Source of the DNA: Leishmania donovani | Lineage: Eukaryota > Euglenozoa > Kinetoplastea > Trypanosomatida > Trypanosomatidae | Length of the DNA stretch: 64,000 nt | Assembly: GCF_000227135.1 (NCBI RefSeq) | Contig: NC_018261.1 | Location: 1,560,355-1,624,354, forward strand | Direction of reading: 5' to 3' | Shown here: positions 48,915 to 60,400 of the stretch, in pieces | Position numbering within the stretch: position 1 is the first letter of the stretch | How the letters are laid out: each line of letters opens with the position of its first letter | The notes under the pieces: model-generated | What the model was told of the DNA's origin: nothing | The model's input: the letters and a program-made list of their open reading frames with translations, nothing else | Database searches by the model: none | Made by a program: the position numbers and the translations under genes

Positions 48915-50312
48915 ATGGCATCTCGCGGTGCTGCCGCTTGTGCGATCCGATCCCGGGCACCCGAGGTGCATCGGGTGTCGTCCGACAACGTCGCCTTGCA
49001 GGAAGAAGCGAAGAGTGTGCGAGAGCGCCGGCTGGCCTTGGAGGAGGTCATGCGGCAGGAGCGGGCTCGGCGCCTGCAAGCGGCCGCATCACGAACGACG
49101 GCGACGGCTAATACGAGCCACTCTTCCGGCTGTGCGGCCCCGCCGAGAGAGCAGCAGAAGGGCGAGGCCGTCGACTCCAACCGCGCTCCTCAAACGCTGG
49201 AGGAGTACCGCCGTGAGCTGGACAAAGACTGTCGCAACAAGGAGCTCCTTCGACTACACTACTACACTAGCGGGCATCTCAACCCGGCTGATGTGCACTT
49301 TTACACTGTCAAGAGCAGGGTGAAAGAGTACCAGCGCCGCGCACCGAGCCCGCCGCCGTCGGCAAGGGCGCGGCGTCTGCTGTTGCCAACGCGCAAGGCT
49401 CACCTGGAAACAGAGATGACGCAGCCGTCGACGCGGGCGCTCGAGACGATCTCCGTGCTGGAGGGCACCTCAGAGCAGTGGACAAAGTCTGCTCTTCTCC
49501 GGATGCAGGCTAATCAGCACGTGCTCCGGCGTATCGAAGAGCGCGAAAGGAAGGAAGTAGAGCACATCGGCCGACCCATTGTGCGGGGAACGACGGCTCC
49601 TGCCGGTCGACTCAGCGCCCTACCGCAGCCGTACAATGCACCGGTGACGACGAGCGCAATGGCGAGCCGCCCTGTGCACGTCGCGGAAGCTGCCGTGTCA
49701 GCATGCGATGCGCCCCGGTGCCTGGCAGTGGACAGGAGCTACACAGCCACCGCCCCTACGTGGCGGTGGAGTCCGCTTCGCCAGCGTAGTCCACGGAAGA
49801 CGTACCTGACCACTAGTCCACTGCGTCTACGCGGGCGTGCGGCATCGCCGGCCGCAGCGCAGAGCGACTCCCTGTTCAAGACCTCTCTCATCGACGGCTC
49901 CTCAGCCCCCTTGCATATGTCTCGCACAGTCTCCTTCCCTCCCACCTCCGCTGGACACAATGGGCGTGCTACGTGCTCGTGGAGGCCGCTGGAGTATAGC
50001 GGTACGGCACACCTCGAGGGCCGCCGCAGTTGGCCGGCCTATAAGCCTATTGCAGAGCAGCTGCCCAGCGCGCCGTCGGAGAGCCCCGGCACCTGGGCCG
50101 AACTAACGCAGAGCCGGTCGCACCCGAGGCAAGGTCTAACAGCACCGTCCCCTCCACCTAGAGACTACAGCGCCAGGGAGACGGGCGAAGGTGCGCCAAG
50201 CGTGCCGACCGTCGGCCCTCCCATTACGAAGCCGAAGCCAACGCTGCTTAATGGTTTCCGCATGCCGGACACAGTCCTGAAGCGGGAGGACCTCTTCCAG
50301 GGCTTCATCTGA
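48915..50312 (+). CDS. basic, largely disordered protein of unknown function
   Basis: 465 aa, not recognised. Residues about 18-60 form a charged helix (ALQEEAKSVRERRLALEEVM, then RQERARRLQAA). A second folded-looking patch at about 94-140 has EEYRRELDKDCRNKELLRLH and YYTSGHLNPADVHFYTVKSR, the best candidate for a conserved core. The remainder is Arg/Ser/Pro/Thr-rich and probably disordered. The C-terminus NGFRMPDTVLKREDLFQGFI looks like a short linear motif. This style of protein, with short helices and basic disorder, is frequent among microtubule- or cytoskeleton-associated proteins, but nothing proves it here. Its ATG follows a plausible acceptor, and the frame is intact over its length. 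Confidence 0.7.
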   Translation: MASRGAAACAIRSRAPEVHRVSSDNVALQEEAKSVRERRLALEEVMRQERARRLQAAASRTTATANTSHSSGCAAPPREQQKGEAVDSNRAPQTLEEYRRELDKDCRNKELLRLHYYTSGHLNPADVHFYTVKSRVKEYQRRAPSPPPSARARRLLLPTRKAHLETEMTQPSTRALETISVLEGTSEQWTKSALLRMQANQHVLRRIEERERKEVEHIGRPIVRGTTAPAGRLSALPQPYNAPVTTSAMASRPVHVAEAAVSACDAPRCLAVDRSYTATAPTWRWSPLRQRSPRKTYLTTSPLRLRGRAASPAAAQSDSLFKTSLIDGSSAPLHMSRTVSFPPTSAGHNGRATCSWRPLEYSGTAHLEGRRSWPAYKPIAEQLPSAPSESPGTWAELTQSRSHPRQGLTAPSPPPRDYSARETGEGAPSVPTVGPPITKPKPTLLNGFRMPDTVLKREDLFQGFI

Positions 50313-51305
50313 CGTCCGCGCACCGCTCCAACTGCGACAAATTCAAGGCAACTGCGCAACCCTCTTTTGTCTCCCTCCCTCTCACTCCGACGCGCAGCTG
50401 GGCACGGCACGGGGCGAGGTCGGGAGGGGGGGGGGCGGATTGGTGGTGCGCTTAGCAAGGAGACAGAGGCGTGCAGAGTGAACCTCGTTCTTCGTCCCCT
50501 CACTCCCGGTACCGACATTCCAATTTGGTTCGTGGGTGGGTTTGGGGCCACCGTCATGTCACACGCGCCCATCCTCGCACCATCGTTCAATGGCGACGTC
50601 TGTGGGCATACGTGCGCATCTGTGCCCTGTGTGCGTGTATGTGTGCTGCTCCTTGGGTATCGCTGTTCCTCTTGTTCTGGGGCAATCCTGCACCACTAGA
50701 CGCGTAGACCAGAACGGCAAAGGAAACAACAAGAGAGGAGAATGCCAGGAAGAGGGACCACGACAGAGGTGCGTGTGTGGATGCGGGCGGCCCACAGTGA
50801 TGCCATTGCCTCGGGTGCACCGGAGAGGTACATACTCCGTTCCTTTCTTCCTGTAGTTCGTGGCAGTGCCGGCGTCTATGCTCTCTACGTCACGTGGCTA
50901 GTCGCGTTTCTGCGCGTGTGGTCATCTGGCTGTATGTTCGGCTCACCCTCACACCTCCGGTTCGCGCCTTGCCCCCCCCCCTCCGCCACAACCGTCCATT
51001 CTTTACTCCTATGACTCTGTGCACTCCTCCCTCGTCCACCCTTACCCCTTCCATGCCCATCTCTTCTCTCGGCCTAGTGTTTCTCGTGGCGTGCTGCGTG
51101 ATCGTCAAAGGGGCGCCCACGACGAATAAGAGGCTGTAGCCCCCCCCCCCTGCCTTCCTCCCAAGCACGCACAGACACACGCGCAGAAGCTGCTCAGCTT
51201 CTCTCGGGCACATTTGTCACTCACCTGTTGCGTGTGACGGGCTTGTCGTGTTGTCCTTCTCTTTCGAGGCGGGGGAGGGGGTGGGGACTTTGTTGTCCTG
51301 AACGC
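50313..51305. other. spacer before RPA1-like gene
   Basis: A 993-base spacer containing a G10 run (50426-50435), a C11 run (51140-51150) and TC stretches. No convincing single acceptor was found for the next gene. The frame upstream of 51306 starts with TTG. Confidence 0.5.
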
Positions 51306-53282
51306 ATGGAGGCGCTCTCGCGGGGCTTTTGTGCAGCGGCGCTGGTGCAGTCGCTGGCGCCGAAAGAAGTGGAGGCGTGGCACCGGCAGTGGCCGCAGCC
51401 CACCCTACAAGTGGTGGACATACAGCGCTACCCGCGCGTCCCAACTGCGTCCCGTGGGACCTCTCGGTTTTACATGGCCGTATCGGACTCGGAGTCGGTT
51501 GCGTGGCTCGTGGTTCCACCGTGCACCGCCTTGGAGGACTCTGTCGCCGCGTTCGAGATAGAGGTGGGCTGCTGTGTTACGTTGCTATCCCACGCCTTGG
51601 TAACAGCAGCGAACGGTTTGAACGTGGTTGTCCCACTTGAGGTGAAGTACTCGAACAACACGCTCCGCCTCCTTGGACAGCCTAGCTGCGCCGAGGCGCT
51701 CTTTCCACTCTCGGCTCATTCGCTCCTGCCGCGCCACAACGCAGACGATCATACTCCCTGCGCTGCCGCGGCGTCGCAGCGGCCATTGCACGCGATTGCA
51801 CTACGTGATTTCATGGACGCCCCTCAGCGAGCACTGGGCAACTGGTGCGTCACCGCGCGGGTGGTGTGGAAGGGTCGCGAGTACCCTTTAAGTTCGCATG
51901 CCAGCCGCCTCGGCGGCAGCAGTGACCCTCGCCGCAGCGTCTGTGCAGGCAGCCCCCGCTTTGTCTTTCGGTGTCTCCTTGCAGACGAGCACGGCGACGC
52001 CGTCATGGCAGCATTCTATGGCGGCGAGGCTCTGGTGGAGCGCGTGCGGTTGCACGGCTGCTACCGACTCGCGCAAGGGATGGTGAAATGGGGCACAGGC
52101 GAGAGCGGCGCCCCGAGCGAGCTGCAGTTTGTGGAAAAATCGATCGAGGAGGAGCTGACATCGGGCGCAACTCAGCAAATGTTTCCCTTTCACGCATCCG
52201 CGCTTGTTGGCGAAGTGGCTCAGCAGTTGCGCGATGTGGTCGCGGTGAGCGAGACCGCGCAGGTGGGCGGGTACGTCTCGGTGGTGGGTATAGTGGTCGC
52301 CGTGCAGGGAAACACGCAGGTCACCACCAAACGCGGTCGTGTGTGGCGGTCCGTGGTCACCCTGGCCAGCATCGCCGAGCACAGCGCAGCAGCGGGCCGC
52401 TGCAGCGGCCCGTTCGTGGAGGTGACCTTGTGGGGTGAGGTTGCAGAGGCGGTGGAGCCGGCACTGGGCGAGCGCTGGGTGTTTCATCCGTGTGCAGTGC
52501 ATCTCTTTCAGCAGCGCAAGACGCTGTCGAGTCTGGCGTCGACGATGGCGGTGAAGCTCGTGCCACACACGTGCGGCGCCAAGCACGCACCGCGCGCGAC
52601 AGCGTCACCAGGATGGGAACCCGACGGAGGTGGCGCAGACGCCGTACCGAGCGCCGTCACTGCCGGCATGTCTGTAGGTAGTCCGAAAGTCCTCAAAAAG
52701 GATATGCAGCTGGTGCTCGACCTCCAGGAAGCCTCCCCTACACTGCCGGTGCTGGCGCGTGTGCAAGAGGTCGTGCGTCCGTTTTGCGACTGGATGTGCA
52801 CAGAGTGCTGCCGAACTCAGCAGAGCGTCGTCACAGCGGGCAGCATCGCAGCTGGAAAGCCAACTGCCTGTGCGCACTGCAGTGCGGCGCAGCTCTGCCC
52901 TACACTACGCTTGCGCGTGTGGCTCAGCGACGGCCTCTGCACCGGCCTGGCGGCCTTTCATGGCTGCGCTGCCGAGTCGCTCCTTGAAGCGTCCCCTGCG
53001 GAGGTGGCGCTGGATGTCGAGCGACGGTCAGCCTTCGTAGATGAAATGCTTGATCGTCTTGTGGGTTTGCCAGTCTTGGTGTGGCTGCTGCCGTGCGGTG
53101 GTGCCGATTCGTTCGATGCCGCGCAGTTTATCGTCACCAACTGCAAACGCATTCATTATGTATCCGGCGCCCATACGCTGCTGTCTGCCATCGACACCTT
53201 TGCTAGCCTCGACGAAGGTGTGAGCAGCGGGGCCGCTGATGTCTTGGCGCAGACGCTGCCCGCGACAGGGGATACGGCGTAA
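51306..53282 (+). CDS. RPA1-like protein with RPA70N and three OB folds
   Basis: 658 aa. Replication protein A large-subunit architecture, complete: RPA70N (about 1-115; LSRGFCAAAL, then LQVVDIQRYP, then RFYMAVSDSE), DBD-A (about 175-300; NWCVTARVVWKGREYPLSS and LLADEHGDAVMAAFYGG), DBD-B (about 312-425; GGYVSVVGIVVAVQGNTQVT and VEVTLWGEVAEA) and DBD-C (about 485-650), whose zinc ribbon is C498-x2-C501 with C522-x2-C525. In DBD-B, W376 and F401 match the human base-stacking pair W361 and F386 with identical 25-residue spacing. In DBD-A one stacking Phe is kept and the second appears to be Leu. The expected role is binding single-stranded DNA in replication, repair or recombination. The main trypanosomatid RPA1 is reported to be short and to lack RPA70N, so this is probably a second, divergent paralogue. 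Confidence 0.8.
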   Translation: MEALSRGFCAAALVQSLAPKEVEAWHRQWPQPTLQVVDIQRYPRVPTASRGTSRFYMAVSDSESVAWLVVPPCTALEDSVAAFEIEVGCCVTLLSHALVTAANGLNVVVPLEVKYSNNTLRLLGQPSCAEALFPLSAHSLLPRHNADDHTPCAAAASQRPLHAIALRDFMDAPQRALGNWCVTARVVWKGREYPLSSHASRLGGSSDPRRSVCAGSPRFVFRCLLADEHGDAVMAAFYGGEALVERVRLHGCYRLAQGMVKWGTGESGAPSELQFVEKSIEEELTSGATQQMFPFHASALVGEVAQQLRDVVAVSETAQVGGYVSVVGIVVAVQGNTQVTTKRGRVWRSVVTLASIAEHSAAAGRCSGPFVEVTLWGEVAEAVEPALGERWVFHPCAVHLFQQRKTLSSLASTMAVKLVPHTCGAKHAPRATASPGWEPDGGGADAVPSAVTAGMSVGSPKVLKKDMQLVLDLQEASPTLPVLARVQEVVRPFCDWMCTECCRTQQSVVTAGSIAAGKPTACAHCSAAQLCPTLRLRVWLSDGLCTGLAAFHGCAAESLLEASPAEVALDVERRSAFVDEMLDRLVGLPVLVWLLPCGGADSFDAAQFIVTNCKRIHYVSGAHTLLSAIDTFASLDEGVSSGAADVLAQTLPATGDTA

Positions 53283-54410
53283 GAAAGGGAGCCGCGCCGG
53301 CGCACTCCCCTCCCGAACAACGGAATGAGACGAAGTGCGATGCGATTTTGCTCTGACGCCATCTGCGTCTCCTGTTAGGGGAGGGGGGGGGGAGGTGTTT
53401 GCGCGTGCGCCTGCTCGTGCGTGCTGCCTACCACCACTGCTACATGCTCTGCTCTTTCCTCCACCTCTGCGCGTCGCCTCGCCTGCGCACAGATCGTGAC
53501 GCCGGGTGGCGCTAGGGAGTGCAGAGGAGCCGCCAGCGAGCAACAGATCAGCGAGTCAAAGAAACATGTGGTCGTCACTCTCAATCACATCTGCGCGCTT
53601 GCGGAGTGCACACAAACAAGATGGCGGGCAGAATCGTCGAAGCCTAATAATCGGTGCGACGCTGCCAAACCCCTCTGCTCCTCTCATCCCCATCCACACA
53701 TCGTCTCGTGGCACTAATGAGAGCAACGACCCCTCCCCGGATCTTCACGAAACTAGGGAGTGGAAGCCGGGCGGAGTGTTTGCGACACGGCCCCACAGCG
53801 GCTCCACCGTAGCCACGCGTTCCTGTAATTAGCCATGCTGACCTCCATGCTCCTCTTCTTCCCGTCTCCCTCGTCTCTTCTCGGACCTCCAACGCGTTAC
53901 TGCCCCACCTCAGTGGTGCTCGACTTCTGCTCCTTCCACCCACTCCGTGCCGGTGCCGCTTCGCATCGCTTTTGCGTACACGGTTTTGTTGTGGTTCTGT
54001 TTTGCGTGTGTTTTTCTTGTTGGCTTCTCGTGTCGGAACGCCTCCACCTCCCCCTCCCCCCGACGTGACCGCTGCACTGCGCGCATCGTAGCACCAAGGG
54101 AAAACAGCGCTTCACAGCACGCCGAGCAGCAAAGGGAGCAACGCCACCCTCACTCGTCCACGTGTGCAACCCCTCCCTTCCTGGGCGTGTGTCGTAAGCG
54201 GTTTCTTCGTGCGTTCGACGATCACGTAGAGCGACGCGTGCCGTGCAGCACCCCTCGCCCTGCCCTGCCTGCCCCCGCTCCACTTCATCTCTCCTTCCCT
54301 TCCACTTGGTGCCCTCACGACCTTCCGCAGCACAACCATCACCGTGGATCTTCGACGAAGACCCGCCGCGCACAGTGGCGCTGACCAGTCTTTGCGTGCC
54401 TCGCTCGCAG
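53283..54410. other. spacer before dynein-2 heavy chain gene
   Basis: A 1.13 kb spacer with a G10 run (53383-53392) and C/T-rich sequence towards the dynein gene. No gene recognised. Confidence 0.55.
54248..54330 (+). promoter_or_regulatory. probable spliced-leader acceptor for DHC2 gene
   Basis: A long C/T tract (about 54248-54307) and a second short tract lead to accttccgcag with AG at 54329-54330, 80 bases before the ATG. Confidence 0.5.
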
Positions 54411-57400
54411 ATGAGTCTCTCCCAGGCGACGAAGGACTGCGTCACGGCAGTCCGCAAAGCCGTCAAGAAGCGCATATGTGGGGATGTTGTGAGCGAGGAG
54501 AGGATCGGCGCAGTCCTCCAGCTGCAGCTGCCGGCGACCGCCGCATCCGAGGCGGAGGTCGCTCAAATACTACTCTCCGCGATGGTCAAGGCCGCCTGCG
54601 GGGCACAGAGGGGCTCTACAAAGCTGCCCAATGGAGAGGTCATCGTGGACGGCACCGCCCCACTTGCCCTGCACTCCTTTGCGGAGGTGGTGCGCGTGAG
54701 CACATTTCGTTTCCAGGATCTGCCAGCGGGCAACCCCGCTCTACGTCTGGTGGCCGAAGCCACGTACACACGCCACCTCCAACGTTCATCCGAGCTTTCG
54801 GTACAGTGCATTCACAACTTTCCGCCATGCCTTCTGGGCGAGGCACTCTCGCGCTTCGACGTGAGCGTCGGCGGCTATGTTGTGCTGTCGCTCTCGGTGG
54901 ACAAAGACCGTGGCATTCAGCTGCGCCTTTTCACCACCGCCATCGATGCAGTGATGGCGTGCATGTGCAGCACCTCCTTCACAGCAGAGGTGCTGCCGCG
55001 AAAGTGGGCAAGCCGCGACACGCTGCAGCCGCCTCAGCTCCTCGAGATGCTGGAGGAGGTGCAGATGGCCATTTCCGAGTACTGGAACGACAGCGCGCAG
55101 GACGACCACGCACGCTCGGTCGCGGTGTTTCTGATGAGGTCCGTCGGCACTGACATTTGCGAGTACTTCGGCACCAAGGCAGCGGCCGCCGGCGGGCTGT
55201 TTCGCGGCGAAAAGAAGGTGCTCGAGGAGGCACACGTGTGCTGCGAGGAATGGCTGAACACGTGCGCGAGGCTGACCACGATCGACTGGGGAGCCGTGTG
55301 GAGGGACCGATACGAAGATGCGGCCCTCGTGTGCGTTCGGGATCGCCTGCGCACGACCCTCGCGTTGCGTGGCATTATCGAAGAGATTCGCGAGCTGCTT
55401 GGCGCCAGCGACTTCCGTGCCCTGAAGACGGACGCACTCTGGGACGTTTTCGACGATGTAGATGTGATGGATCCCTCGAGCGGGGCTCAGAGTGAGTGGG
55501 GCGGCGCCCTGGCCGCCTACTACCGCCGCCTCGAGCCGATCGAGCAACGATGCGCCGGTGTTCTGCGTGACTTGTTTGCCACCCGCGCCGGACTTGCGCC
55601 GCAGGCTATCTTGCACGAGTTCTCTGGCTACTGCCACCTCATGAAGCGCCCTATCATCTCGAGGGAGCTGGTGACGGAGCGAGATGGGCTGCTAGCCAAG
55701 CTGAACGATCGATTGGACGCGATTCGACTAGAGTACACGCGTCGTGCCGAGAGCACCGAGGACGAGCTCGTGCTCGAGGAGGAGGACCGCCGCTGCCAGG
55801 CGGGACGCTTTTTCCCTGGTGTCGTGAACAACATAATCTGGCTCCGCCAGCTGCGTGGGCGTGTGGAGGAGAACATCGCGATGTGCACCTCCATCCTCGT
55901 CGACCTGCCGACGGCGAGCGCGTTCGTGGCGTCAGCGAATCAGCTGCTGGACGAGCTGCACGACTATGAGCAGGAATGCTACCGAAACTGGGTGGCGGAT
56001 GTGGAGGACAAGAGCGACGCGCTGACACTGGACGCGGACGCCCCTTTGATGGAAATTGACGCGAAGGGGCGGGTGGATGTCAACTACGCGGAGCGGCTGG
56101 TGCAGCTCCTGAAGGAGGTGCGAGTGCTCGGCGCCATCGGCTTCCACATTCCCCGCACCATCGCTCGTCTGGCGCAGCAAGGGGCGCAGTTTCTGCCGAT
56201 GGGCGTCGCCCTGAAGCAGGTCGCTAACACGTACAACTCCATGGCCGCGGACATCATCCCTTGCACGCGCGCCATGCTGCTGGAGCCTGCCGTCAGCTTC
56301 GAGAAAATTATCACGGCCAGCGGCGAAAAGAAGCTCACGTGGCGCAGCAAGAAAGAGGCTGCGCGCTTCATTGAGCGGCTGCAGAGCGCTGCTCAGTCCC
56401 TGACGGAGTTCAACCGCCGTCTGCACAAGACGCACCACGAGATTGAAGGGATGGTGGTGGAGCTCCTCGACATCAGCCTGCTCCGCTCCCGTGATCGCTG
56501 GCTCAGCAAAGCGCGGCAGATTCGAGAGAAGATAGAGACCTCGGGCTTTCAAAACACGGAGTCGTGGCGGCATTTCTGGGATATGCAGCTCTACAAGGCG
56601 ATGGAGGCGCAGTATCAGCTGGGTCTCGAGTCCCTCAACGAGGCTGTCGAGGAGATCAAGGCCGACATCGTCTACCACGCCGAAAGTGGACAGGCGGCTC
56701 TGCGCCCTCCCCTGGAGGTACTCCGGCTGCAGTACTACCAGCGCATCAGCGACTTTATCACCTTTCCGCGCCGCTTCCAAGGGTGCGGCAAGGAGGGCGT
56801 GTTTCACGAGATGCCGTCGCGCAACGCGCACGGCATCTACGTGGTGCTGCAGTCTGCAGGTCAGCTCTTCAAGCGCGTGATGCACGAGCTCAAGCGGTTC
56901 TCGCCGTACCTCGTCATTGGCCGCTGCGGCCTCGACGGCAACCCGAGTCTCGAGGAGATCGTCGGGAAGTCGCTCACCGAGGTGCAGCACTGGGAGCAGA
57001 GTGTGCGACTGCTCAAGCAGAAGAGCAAGGACATCAACAGCGAGGACCTGTTCATCCGCTGCGGCTGCATCACGCTGTGCACGGCGGCCATCAAAGGCGC
57101 CGTCGAGGTTCACCTTGTCCGTCTCACGGACGCCCTCAAGGTGACGCTTAAGCAGAGCGCCGAGAAGCACCTGAATTCCATCAATGACTACCTTGCAAAA
57201 GCGGCCAAGTGTCTAGACAGCAAGATGACGAAGCTGGGCGAGATCGGTCAGGCCAACCTGCTCTACGGCGAGCTCATGGAGCAGCGCCCTGCCATGGAGG
57301 TGGAGTTCTACCACTTCTACAACAAAAACGTACTGCTGCAGAACATGACCGGCACTCCGGGGCTCGACTTCACCAAGACAAAGGATCGCTGGACGAATTT

Positions 57401-60400
57401 CATGAAGCGCCTCGACTCGCACGAAAAGGAGGTCGATGAGCAGCTGAATCGCATACAGGAGAACGTCTCGAGCTCGGTCAGGGAGTGGGAGAGGGACTCC
57501 GTCCGCTTCACGACGCGCTGGCACGAGCTCAAGCCGAAGGAACTGACGGCGCACAAGCCGCTGGCGTTCGTGATGAAGAAGAAGGAAGAGCTGCAAGCAC
57601 TCAAGGAGCGCGGGGAGGAGTGCAAGAAGCAGTGTGAGTACTTTCATCTTGACGAGCCGGACCTGCAGCCGATCGAGGACGCGGAGGCCGACATAGAGGA
57701 CTACCTCAAAATGTGGAGCATGCTGGGCGACTTCCAGCTGCAGGTGCAGGAGCTGTGCAAGGAGCCGTGGATCAGCTTCTGCGCCAAGGTCTACCGTTTC
57801 GAGGACTTCGTGAAACTGTGGCAGGGACAGCTGAAAGAGATTCCGGCGAATTCGGTCACGGTGCACATCCGCACGATACTGGACAACTGGTCGCGCTGCG
57901 TGCCCCTGCTCAAGTACGTCCGCGGAGAGGGCTTTACCTCTGCCCACTGGACAGAGTTGTTCCAGCTGCTCAAACTTCGCAGCCTCACGCAGGACACAGT
58001 GAAGTTTGGCCAGATCCTTGACCGCTACGAGGACATCCTTAAGAACGAGGGCCCTATCAAGAAGCTGCACAGCCGCGCGCAGGGCGAGGCACAAATCCGC
58101 GAGGCGCTCGATGACGTACGGGCCTGGGGCACGGGTGCCCGTTTTGCCCTCACGCCGCACCAGGACCGCGCCGGGGTTGTGCTGATCACGGACTGGAAGG
58201 ACACCATGTCGGCGCTCAGCGACAACCGCGCGCTGCTGCTGAGCATGAAAGAGTCACCGTACTTTGGCCTCTTCTCGAACGACGCCACCAAGTGGGAGGA
58301 GCGCCTCTCGACCCTCGACGAGTACCTCCGTCACATGAATCAAATCCAACGCAAGTGGGTGTACCTGGAGCCCATTTTCCGCCGTGGCGCCCTGCCGCAC
58401 GAGAAGCAGCGCTTCGACCGCATCGACTCGGCCTACCTGACCGTGATGAAGGCGGTGGAGAACGACACCCGGCTGATGGCTCTTGCCGAGCACACGGAGT
58501 TTAAGGCCACGCTGCACGACGTCTCGGAGCAGCTGGAGCGGTGCCAAAAGGCGCTCAACGAGTACCTGGAGTCGAAGCGTGACGGCTTCCCACGTTTCTA
58601 CTTCATCAGCGACGACGATCTTCTCGAGATCCTCGCGCAGAGCAAGAACCCCAGCGTCATTCAGTCGCACCTCAAGAAGCTTTTCATGGGCATTCACAGC
58701 GTCCAGTTCGACGCGCAGAGGGAGAACATCCTGCAGATCCAGTCACTCGAAGGGGAGGTGGTGACGCTGCTGAAGCCGGTTCGGGTCACGGAGGAGGTAG
58801 AGGCGTGGCTCTCCCAGCTGGATGCGGGGGTGAAGGCGGCGCTCAAGGCGCACGTGGCGCAGTGTGTGGCCAAGGCCGACATCGGCACCTACGCCTCACA
58901 GGTGCTGTGCACAGCGGAGATGATCACCTTCACGCGCAAGGTCGAGACTGCGATACGGGACCCTATCGGCAGTGCCGCTGCGCTTCAGAAGCTGAAGAGT
59001 CAGCTGCAGACCCGGCTACGCGAGCTCACTGCGTACGCTGGCGGCAACAGCGATGCGCTGGTCGGCATCAAGCTGAAGGCGCTCATCATGGACCTCATTC
59101 ACAACATCGAGGTGGTGCAGCTGCTCATCGCGAATGGCGTTGATAAAGAGTCGCACTGGCTGTGGAAGAAGCAGCTCCGCTTCTACCTAGACAACACTCA
59201 GCAGTGCGTGCTGCGCATGGTGGACGCGGAATTCCGGTACAGCTACGAATATCAGGGCAACGCCCCAAAGCTGGTGCACACGCCGCTGACGGACTGCTGC
59301 TACCTCACCCTTACACAGGGCATGCGGCTGGGCTATGGCGGCAACCCGTACGGCCCCGCGGGCACTGGCAAGACGGAGTCGGTAAAGGCGCTGGGTAACG
59401 CAATGGGGCGCCAGGTGCTCGTCTTCAACTGTGATGAGGGGATCGACTTCAAGTCTATGGGCCGAATTTTCACGGGCCTCGTCAAGTGCGGCGCCTGGGG
59501 CTGCTTCGACGAGTTCAACCGTCTTAAGGTCGACCAACTGTCAGCGGTCTCGCAGATGATCCAGGTCATCCAGGAAGCCCTCAAGAACGGCGACAAGGAG
59601 TGCCAGCTGCTTGGCAAGAGCATCAACGTCGACCCCAACGCTGGCATCTTCGTGACGCTGAATCCGGCCGGCAAGGGCTACGGCGGCCGGAGCAAGCTGC
59701 CAGATAACCTGAAGCAGCTCTTCCGCTCTATCTCGATGAGCGCCCCGGATAACGAGCTCATTACAGAAACGATCCTCTACAGTGAGGGGTTCGAGAACGC
59801 GACGCAGCTGGCGACCAAGGTTGTCGAGACCTTCACGCTGTGCAGTCAGCTCCTGTCCCACCAACAGCACTACGACTGGGGACTGCGCGCCATGAAAGCG
59901 GTTCTGCGCCTTGGCGGCACGCTCGTCCACGACTTCTTGATGGAGCGGGTGGCAGGCAAGGTTCAACTGTCTGCGGAGCAGATTCTGCAGAAGGAGAGTG
60001 AGATCCTGATCAAGTCGCTTCGAGTCAACACGCTGTCCAAGCTCACCTTCGACGACGCCGTAATCTTCAACACCCTCCTCAGCGACATATTTCCTGGTAT
60101 TCCGGTGCTGGAAATCGACTACCAGAAGTTGCGACCAGCCATCGAGGAGTCCATCAAGGAGCTCAGGCTGCAGGTGGTGGAGGCACAGATCCAGAAGATT
60201 CTCCAACTGTACGAGGCACTGCAGCAGCGCATGGGTGTCGTGCTTGTCGGACCAAGCGGGAGCGGCAAGAGTACCCTCATGAAGGTGCTGCGCCGTGCGC
60301 TGCAGCGGCTCGGCACGAAGGTGCCGCTCTACGTCGTGAACCCGAAGGCTTTACCGCGTGAGCAGCTGCTCGGCCACATGGACCCTGACACTCGCGAGTG

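Noticed and set aside
55932..57170. 412-codon open frame on the - strand inside the dynein heavy chain
   Set aside because: Antisense shadow of the DHC2 frame, Leu/Arg/His-rich, with no family features and no acceptor on that strand.
57213..58160. 315-codon open frame on the - strand inside the dynein heavy chain
   Set aside because: Same reason: it mirrors the codons of DHC2 and shows no independent coding signal.
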